Part shown: positions 51,028-56,320 of the stretch, piece by piece
Layout of the letters: every line of letters begins with the position of its first letter
Numbering within the stretch: the first letter of the stretch is position 1
From: Telmatospirillum sp.
GTDB lineage: Bacteria > Pseudomonadota > Alphaproteobacteria > Rhodospirillales > Magnetospirillaceae
Length of the DNA stretch: 56,320 nucleotides
Direction of reading: 5' to 3'
NCBI GenBank assembly: GCA_031291415.1
Contig: JARLJB010000251.1
Span: 1-56,320, forward strand
The notes under the pieces: model-generated
What the model was told of the DNA's origin: nothing
Database searches by the model: none
The model's input: only the letters and a program-made list of their open reading frames with translations
Position numbers and translations under genes: made by a program

Positions 51028-53300
51028 GCCCAATGACCAAGCAGGCCATGGAGCGGATCCTGGAGAATTCTGTTTCCCGCCGCTCCTTTCTCAGCCGATT
51101 GCTGGCGACCGGAGCGTTGGCGGGTCTTCCCTGCGGCCTTTTGCGGCCGGGAACCGCCGAGGCCGGGCAGGTTTGGGAAGGGGGCTATCAGACCTTTCGC
51201 AATGCCTGTCCCCGCAATTGTTACGACACTTGTTCCATCATCAGCTACGTCAAGGACGGCGTCGTCAAGTTCGTGGAAGGTGCCCCGGAATCCTCGTTTA
51301 CGCGCGGCGGGCTTTGCGTCAAAGGCAACAGCTACGTGCGCCGGGTCTACAGTCCCGACCGCATCAAATATCCCATGGAGCAGCAGGGCCGGGGGAGCGG
51401 CAATTGGAAGCGCCTGTCCTGGGATCAGGCGATGGACAAGATCGCCCGCAAGATCCTCGACATCAAGGAGCGCGACGGATCGCTGCTCGGTCTTGCCCTG
51501 ACGAAATATTCCGGCAACTTCGGCATCACCAACTATGGCGTCGAGGGCATGATGTCCTCGCTGGGTTACACCACGCGGATGGTTGGCACTCCCTGTTGGC
51601 CGGCGGGCATCGACGCGCAGAACTTCGACATGGGCTCCATGTGGTGCAACGATCCCGAGGATCTGCCGCAGGCCCGCTATGTCATCGTCTGGGGCGCCAA
51701 CCCGGCGTGGTGCTCGGTGCACTCGATGAAGTTCCTGTACGCCGCGCAGGAGGCCGGCGCCAAGATGGTGGTGGTGGACCCGGTGTTCACGCAAACCGCC
51801 GCCAAGGCCGACGAATATGTCGAGATTCGCGCCGGTGAGGATTGCGCCCTGGCCCTCGGGTTGTGCCGCCACATTCTCGACCGCGGACTCTACGACCGCG
51901 AGTGGGTGACGGCACATTCGGTCGGTTTCGACGATTTCGCCGCCTATCTGCGCGACAACGTCACCGTTGAATGGGCGGCCGGGAAATCCGGCGTGCCCAT
52001 CGCGCAGATCAAAGCCCTTGCCGAGGAGTTCGCCCAGGCGCGGCCAGCGACAATCTGGATCGGCTATGGCATGCAACGCCATGTCAACGGCGGTGCCGCT
52101 GTGCGCGTTCTCGACGCCCTCGTGGCGATGACCGGCAATGTCGGCAAGCCGGGCGGCGGAGCCCGCTACGGTCATTTGCAGACCTGGGGCTTCAACTATC
52201 ACGCCATGCTGCAAAAGCCGCCGGAGGGTTCCAAAGGCTGGCTGGGGGCCAGTGGGCCAAAGGGCGAGTTCGACGTCTCCGGCGGCGCGGGCAATGCCAA
52301 ATACGCCGACCGCGCCCTCAACATCAACAAGACGGCGCAGGAAATTCTGGATGCCAAGGACCCACCCATACGCATGCTGTGGGTCGCCTGCAAGAACGTC
52401 CTGTCCCAGGACTTCGACCGGCCGAAGATGCTGAAGGCCTTCGACAAGCTGGAGATGGTCGTGGCCGTCGACCAGTTCTTCAATCAGACCGTCGAACAGG
52501 CCGATATCGTCCTGCCGGTGACGACGCTTTTCGAGGACTGGACCGTCAATGCCTCCTACTGGCATTACTGGCTATCCCTCAACGAACAGGCCATCAAACC
52601 GCTCCACGAGGCCAAGTCCGATATTCAGATCGCCGCCGCGCTGTCCCGGCGGATGAACGAATTGGCGCCCGGTTCCTGCACTTTCGCCACCGAGATCGAT
52701 TCGAAAGACTGGATGGCCCGCGAGTTCAACAAAGACATCTACGACCTTTTCGGCCTTTCCTCCTGGGAGGACCTGCGCAAGGGACCGGCCAAGGCCAAGC
52801 TGGCGTCCTCGGCCTCGTGGGCCGACGGCAAGTTCGCCACCCCTTCGAAGAAATACGAGTTCCGCTCGGATTTGTGCGCGAAGAACGGACACGACGCCCT
52901 GCCCATGTACAAGGAGGGGCGGGCGCCCTATGACAAGCTGCGTCTCCTGACGCCGCATCACAAATTCGCCATCCACTCGCAGTTCCAGAATCTGGACTGG
53001 ATGGCGGACTTCAATCCCGCCCCCTTCGTCTATATCCACCCGCGGGCGGCGGCCCAGCGTGGAATCGCCGATGGCGACATGGTGCGCGTCTTCAACAAGG
53101 TGGGGGAGGTGCGCCTGGCGGCCCGTCTCACGAGCGATGTGCCGCCCGACACGCTGCTCATGTACGAGACCTGGTACAAAGGTCTGGCCTTCAACTGCCA
53201 AAATCTCGTCGACGATACCTCGGCCGACATGGGCGCCTACAAAACCGGGGCGCCAGGTGTCGCCATTCATGACCAGTTCGCCGATGTGGCTCGGGCATAG
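51024..53300 (+). CDS. Molybdopterin oxidoreductase catalytic subunit, Tat-exported
   Basis: A 758-residue DMSO-reductase-family enzyme. A Tat signal SRRSFLSRLLATGALAGLPC is near residue 18. The 4Fe-4S site is ACPRNCYDTCSI near residue 62 with the fourth Cys in GGLCVKG. Where DmsA has its Mo-binding serine, this protein reads GTPCWPAG (near residue 190), so Mo is probably Cys-ligated as in thiosulfate/polysulfide reductases. The C-terminal pterin domain ends with SADMGAYKTGAPG. AGGAGG precedes the ATG. Forms a complex with the next two genes; substrate unknown. Confidence 0.92.
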   Translation: MSPMTKQAMERILENSVSRRSFLSRLLATGALAGLPCGLLRPGTAEAGQVWEGGYQTFRNACPRNCYDTCSIISYVKDGVVKFVEGAPESSFTRGGLCVKGNSYVRRVYSPDRIKYPMEQQGRGSGNWKRLSWDQAMDKIARKILDIKERDGSLLGLALTKYSGNFGITNYGVEGMMSSLGYTTRMVGTPCWPAGIDAQNFDMGSMWCNDPEDLPQARYVIVWGANPAWCSVHSMKFLYAAQEAGAKMVVVDPVFTQTAAKADEYVEIRAGEDCALALGLCRHILDRGLYDREWVTAHSVGFDDFAAYLRDNVTVEWAAGKSGVPIAQIKALAEEFAQARPATIWIGYGMQRHVNGGAAVRVLDALVAMTGNVGKPGGGARYGHLQTWGFNYHAMLQKPPEGSKGWLGASGPKGEFDVSGGAGNAKYADRALNINKTAQEILDAKDPPIRMLWVACKNVLSQDFDRPKMLKAFDKLEMVVAVDQFFNQTVEQADIVLPVTTLFEDWTVNASYWHYWLSLNEQAIKPLHEAKSDIQIAAALSRRMNELAPGSCTFATEIDSKDWMAREFNKDIYDLFGLSSWEDLRKGPAKAKLASSASWADGKFATPSKKYEFRSDLCAKNGHDALPMYKEGRAPYDKLRLLTPHHKFAIHSQFQNLDWMADFNPAPFVYIHPRAAAQRGIADGDMVRVFNKVGEVRLAARLTSDVPPDTLLMYETWYKGLAFNCQNLVDDTSADMGAYKTGAPGVAIHDQFADVARA

Positions 53301-53311
53301 GGAGGCTGGCC

Positions 53312-53884
53312 ATGAAAAAGCAACTCGGGTTCTATGTCGACGCCAAGCGCTGCATCGGCTGCTTCACCTGCGCCATGGCGTGCAAAAATCAGTACCAGCA
53401 GGAGCCTGGTGTGATCTGGCGTCAGGTCTATCCGCTCAAGGAAGAGATCTACCCCCATCACGAGAGGGCCTTCTACTCCCTGGCCTGCAATCATTGCGAG
53501 CACCCGGCCTGTCTGGAGGTCTGCCCGGTCGACGCCTACAGCAAACGTCCGCAGGACGGCATCGTCGTGCACCATCAGGAGCAATGCATCGGCTGCGGCA
53601 ACTGCATCCGGTCCTGTCCCTATGGGGCGCCGCGTTTCAATCCGGTGCAGAAGCGGGCCGAAAAGTGCAGCCTGTGCTGGCAGCGCCTGGATGCCGGGCT
53701 CGATCCCGCCTGCGTCGCCAGTTGCCCGACGAACGCCCTCACGCTGATCGATCTCGCGACCTTCGCCGATCCCGGCGCCGTGCAATTTCCTCCCGGCTTT
53801 CCGAAGATGGGGCGGCTCAACCCGTCGACGCGCTTTCGTCAGGCCGAACTGCCGAAAATCATCAAGAGGGAGGACGTATCATGA
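53312..53884 (+). CDS. Four-cluster ferredoxin subunit (DmsB/PhsB type)
   Basis: A 190-residue electron-transfer subunit with four Cys clusters: CIGCFTCAMACKNQ, CNHCEHPACLEVCP, CIGCGNCIRSCPYG and CSLCWQRL with later CVASCP. It passes electrons between the membrane anchor and the Mo subunit. It has no signal, so it is probably carried out with its Tat-exported partner. It starts 11 bp after the Mo-subunit gene and overlaps the anchor gene by 4 bp. Confidence 0.95.
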   Translation: MKKQLGFYVDAKRCIGCFTCAMACKNQYQQEPGVIWRQVYPLKEEIYPHHERAFYSLACNHCEHPACLEVCPVDAYSKRPQDGIVVHHQEQCIGCGNCIRSCPYGAPRFNPVQKRAEKCSLCWQRLDAGLDPACVASCPTNALTLIDLATFADPGAVQFPPGFPKMGRLNPSTRFRQAELPKIIKREDVS

Positions 53885-54675
53885 CGCCGAGCTTCGAGCT
53901 TCCTCTCGTCATCTTCACGATTCTGAGCCAACAGGCGATCGGTCTGACCCTGCTTTACGCCCTGCGCACGGCCGGTCGGTCGGCGCGGCCGGAGCCGTCG
54001 GCCCGGATCCAATGGTTGGCCTCGGCCGGCATTCTGGCCCTGGGTCTCGTCGTTTCCCTGACGCACCTCGGCCATCCCGAGGGGGCCCCGCGCGCCGTGA
54101 TTCACCTGTCCACCGCCTGGCTTTCGCGTGAAGCCCTGCTCTTCGGTCTGCTTGTCGCCCTGATGGCGGTGACCGGGTTTCTCGGTGCGGTCCGGGCTCT
54201 GGTGATCGCCGCCGCCGCCGCCGGACTGGTCGCCCTCTTCGTGCAGGGCATGGTGTATGCGCCGCCCAGCTTTCCGGCCGTGAACAATGCGCTGCCCTTC
54301 GCCTTCTTCCTGGTTACGGCAATCATCCTGGGTGCCGGCACCGCTTCTTGGTTCGCACCGCAGGACAGGCAACCCTTCCTGCGCAGGATCCTGGTGGGGG
54401 CTCTGGTTGCGGGGCTGCTGCTTTTTCTCATCTCCCCCTGCATCTGGTTGTCCGGTGGCGCGATCATGCGCCTGACGGCGGTGGCCTATTTCGCCTCGAC
54501 GCTTTACTGGGCGCATATCGGCGTCGGTCTGATTTTGCCATTGCTGGTTGTCCTGGCCGTGCGGCGCATCCCCGTCTGGTTGCCGGTTCTCCTATTGGCC
54601 GGGGCGTTGTGCGGTCGTCTTGTTTTCTACGTCGATACCGTCCACAGCGCGGTCAACCTGGGGGGCGTCTACTAG
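53881..54675 (+). CDS. DmsC-like membrane anchor subunit
   Basis: A 264-residue integral membrane subunit with about eight hydrophobic helices, starting ELPLVIFTILSQQAIGLTLL as in the DmsC family. It would oxidise quinol and pass electrons to the ferredoxin subunit. Conserved-looking LTHLGHPEGAPRAVIH and STAWLSREAL near residue 60-80 resemble DmsC quinol-site segments. ATG at 53881 overlaps the upstream stop. It ends the operon at a strong hairpin. Confidence 0.88.
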   Translation: MTPSFELPLVIFTILSQQAIGLTLLYALRTAGRSARPEPSARIQWLASAGILALGLVVSLTHLGHPEGAPRAVIHLSTAWLSREALLFGLLVALMAVTGFLGAVRALVIAAAAAGLVALFVQGMVYAPPSFPAVNNALPFAFFLVTAIILGAGTASWFAPQDRQPFLRRILVGALVAGLLLFLISPCIWLSGGAIMRLTAVAYFASTLYWAHIGVGLILPLLVVLAVRRIPVWLPVLLLAGALCGRLVFYVDTVHSAVNLGGVY

Positions 54676-54686
54676 ACAGAAACAAA

Positions 54687-54714
54687 CTGGATCGGCGGGG
54701 CCGCGCCGATCCAG
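54687..54714 (+). terminator. Terminator of the molybdoenzyme operon
   Basis: CTGGATCGGCG at 54687-54697 and CGCCGATCCAG at 54704-54714 form a perfect 11-bp stem with a 6-nt loop, 11 bp after the DmsC-like stop. No T-run. The IS110 element begins close downstream. Confidence 0.65.
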
Positions 54715-54719
54715 CCGCC

Positions 54720-56320
54720 TGTCTGGCGGCCTGTAAAAGCGTGGGCTTGCACGCTGATGGAAGGTTGGCGATGACATCAGGCGGCTTGGCTGAGGGGCTG
54801 CAGTTGGACCTGGAACCCGAGCTTGGTGAGTTGGGCGACCAGACGGTTGGCTTTGACGTCGGTCGAGCGCCGATCGAAGTGGTCGGCGCCGAGATCCTGA
54901 TGCTCGGTTCCGTCCTTCAGCATGTGGTAGATCGCGGTCAGCATGGAGGCGGCGACGGCGCAGATCGCTTTTTTGGGGCCACGTCGGCCGCGTAGCCGGT
55001 TGAACTGCGCTTTGTAGTAGCTGTCTTTCTTGCGGGTGGCCGCCCAGGCGCATTGGACGAGCAGGGTCTTGAGCCATGGGGCGCCTTTTCGCAGACGCGA
55101 CGACTTGCGCTTGCCGGCGCTCTCGTTCTGGCCCGGACACATCCCGGCCCAGGCGAGCAAATGTCCGGCTGTCGGGAAGCGGCTCATGTCGCGCCCGATT
55201 TCCGAGAGGATGACCGTTGCGGCCAAGGGGCCGATGCCTGGGATCGTGCACAGAAGGAGGATCAGGGCGCGAAAGGTGGCCTGCCCGGCCGCCACCTCCT
55301 CGTCCATCTTGGTGATCGCTGCATCGACCTGCCGATCGATCATCTCAATGGACGTACTCAAGGCATCGTATTGCCCAAGGTGCAGCCGCAGCAGGAAACA
55401 GTGATGATCCGTCATCCGCCCATGCAGCGCATCGTACAGCACCTTGGGCGACGCCTTGATCCGTCGATCGGCCAATTCGGCCAACTTGGCTGGATTACGC
55501 AGACCGGCGATCATTGCCTCGATCATCTTGCGACCAGACAGCCCCATGATATCGCTGATCACTGAATCCAGTTTGATGTTGGCCTCTTCGAGGGTCTTCT
55601 GAATCCGCTGAACATGGCTTGTCTGCTCCCGGGTCAACTGCTTGCGGGTGCGCAACAGCGAGCGCAGTTCCTGGATTTCCTCTTCCGGAACGAAGCTCGC
55701 CTTGATCAGGCCGCAGGCCACCAGATCGGCAATCCACGTGGCGTCGTTGACGTCGGTCTTGCGGCCGGGAACGTTCTTGATGTGGGCGGCATTGGCAACG
55801 ATCAACTCGAACTTGCCATCACTCAGGATGTTCCACACCGGTTTCCAATAGACCCCGGTCGCCTCCATCGCCACATGGGTGCAACCCGACTCCGTCAGCC
55901 AAGCCAGCAAGGCCAGAAGACCAGCCGTCGTCGTGTCAAACGTTCGGCATTCCCGGGTGATCGAGCCGCCTACTATGAGCCGAACACAGGCGACGATGAT
56001 CGCCTTGTGCACATCCAGACCGGCGACTCGTTCGTGCATGATGTCCATCGGGCTCTCCTCCACACCACATCAGCGCCGCCAGCGTGGGGACCTCATCTAA
56101 GGTGAACTCTAGACAACGTGCTCAGGGAACATTGCTGCTCCTTGGCTCCAGTGGGGGTGATCGAGGTGCCCCAGGTCCAACTAATACACGGGCTCTTCCG
56201 CACCATAGAAAAACCGACCTCTTTGCCGACGGCGCCGATAGAATACCCAAAGCGCCGCAACCCCAAAAGTTTCATCCAAGGTGGGTCGGCCGCGCCCGGT
56301 CGGTGCGGAACTAATACCAA
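54720..56320 (-). mobile_element. IS110-family insertion sequence (approximate limits)
   Basis: The transposase gene is followed by about 60-100 bp before the molybdoenzyme terminator, and preceded by at least 270 bp of non-coding DNA up to the window edge. Exact ends cannot be fixed because this family has no terminal repeats. The long upstream part is where IS110-subgroup elements encode their guide (bridge) RNA. AACTAATAC occurs at 56179 and again at 56309, perhaps marking an end. Confidence 0.6.
54777..56048 (-). CDS. IS110-family transposase
   Basis: A 423-residue recombinase. The N-terminal DEDD domain shows GLDVHKAIIVA, HVAMEATGVYWKP and GRKTDVNDATWIADL; the C-terminal Tnp_20 domain shows LLCTIPGIGPLAATVILSEI and the serine region SAGKRKSSRLRKG. 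All catalytic residues look intact, so it may be active. ATG at 56048 follows GGAGGAGAG. Elements of this family lack terminal inverted repeats, and their recombinases are guided by a structured RNA from the non-coding end. Confidence 0.93.
   Translation of the reverse strand: MDIMHERVAGLDVHKAIIVACVRLIVGGSITRECRTFDTTTAGLLALLAWLTESGCTHVAMEATGVYWKPVWNILSDGKFELIVANAAHIKNVPGRKTDVNDATWIADLVACGLIKASFVPEEEIQELRSLLRTRKQLTREQTSHVQRIQKTLEEANIKLDSVISDIMGLSGRKMIEAMIAGLRNPAKLAELADRRIKASPKVLYDALHGRMTDHHCFLLRLHLGQYDALSTSIEMIDRQVDAAITKMDEEVAAGQATFRALILLLCTIPGIGPLAATVILSEIGRDMSRFPTAGHLLAWAGMCPGQNESAGKRKSSRLRKGAPWLKTLLVQCAWAATRKKDSYYKAQFNRLRGRRGPKKAICAVAASMLTAIYHMLKDGTEHQDLGADHFDRRSTDVKANRLVAQLTKLGFQVQLQPLSQAA

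Overview
The window is GC-rich, Gram-negative chromosomal DNA. The gene types (trimeric-type porin with an N-terminal coiled coil, IalB-like protein, PocR-domain sensor kinase, NnrU, DUF4139 pair, DctA-type carrier) fit an alphaproteobacterium, most likely a Rhodospirillales member related to Magnetospirillum or Telmatospirillum. The taxonomic placement is inference from protein flavour only. No plasmid or phage backbone, rRNA or CRISPR array is visible.

Layout. 1-11,000: a carbohydrate regulon. It holds a 6-phosphofructokinase (cut by the left edge), a FadR-type GntR regulator, an ABC sugar importer, a sugar epimerase-like TIM barrel, a Gfo/Idh/MocA dehydrogenase, a two-subunit transketolase and a cupin. 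Three near-identical operators, each two TTATCGATAA-like boxes 12 bp apart, lie in front of pfk, the importer operon and the transketolase operon, and tie these genes to one regulator. 11,000-26,500: a porin, a lipoprotein, an esterase, two DUF4139 proteins, a dicarboxylate carrier, DoxX, a SOUL haem-binding lipoprotein, a coiled-coil/secreted protein pair, a zincin, PhhB, a Sel1 protein and a small outer-membrane protein. 26,500-36,900: quinone oxidoreductase, a large MscS channel, a SpoU methyltransferase, asparaginase, IalB, RlmN, a serine-rich protein behind a sigma-54 promoter, and ArgG. 36,900-39,740: a small catabolic-looking cluster (MBL hydrolase, tautomerase-like protein, unknown 176-residue protein) divergent from a LysR regulator. 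39,733-44,312: a PocR hybrid sensor kinase and a REC-PAS-GGDEF-EAL protein, flanked by 23-bp direct repeats. 44,450-48,750: NnrU, FolD, DUF167, YggT, tRNA-Ala(CGC) and small unknown genes. 48,800-54,715: a PAS/LuxR regulator divergent from a four-gene membrane molybdoenzyme operon (TorD-like chaperone, Tat-exported Mo subunit, four-cluster ferredoxin, DmsC-like anchor). 54,777-56,320: an IS110-family element that probably runs past the right edge.

How the parts fit. The left 11 kb looks like an uptake and degradation system for a sugar or polyol that is first epimerised and oxidised, then carbon-split by a dedicated transketolase, with phosphofructokinase co-controlled. No sugar kinase is seen inside the window. 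The right-hand molybdoenzyme operon looks like an anaerobic respiratory reductase with its own sensor-regulator; its predicted Mo ligand is cysteine, unlike DMSO reductase.

The intergenic DNA is rich in palindromic repeats: two miniature elements with TCGTCAG terminal inverted repeats that carry nested hairpins, a composite hairpin element in opposite orientations, and a third dispersed family near 11.0, 32.7 and 34.2 kb. No database search was possible, so all names rest on motif recognition.
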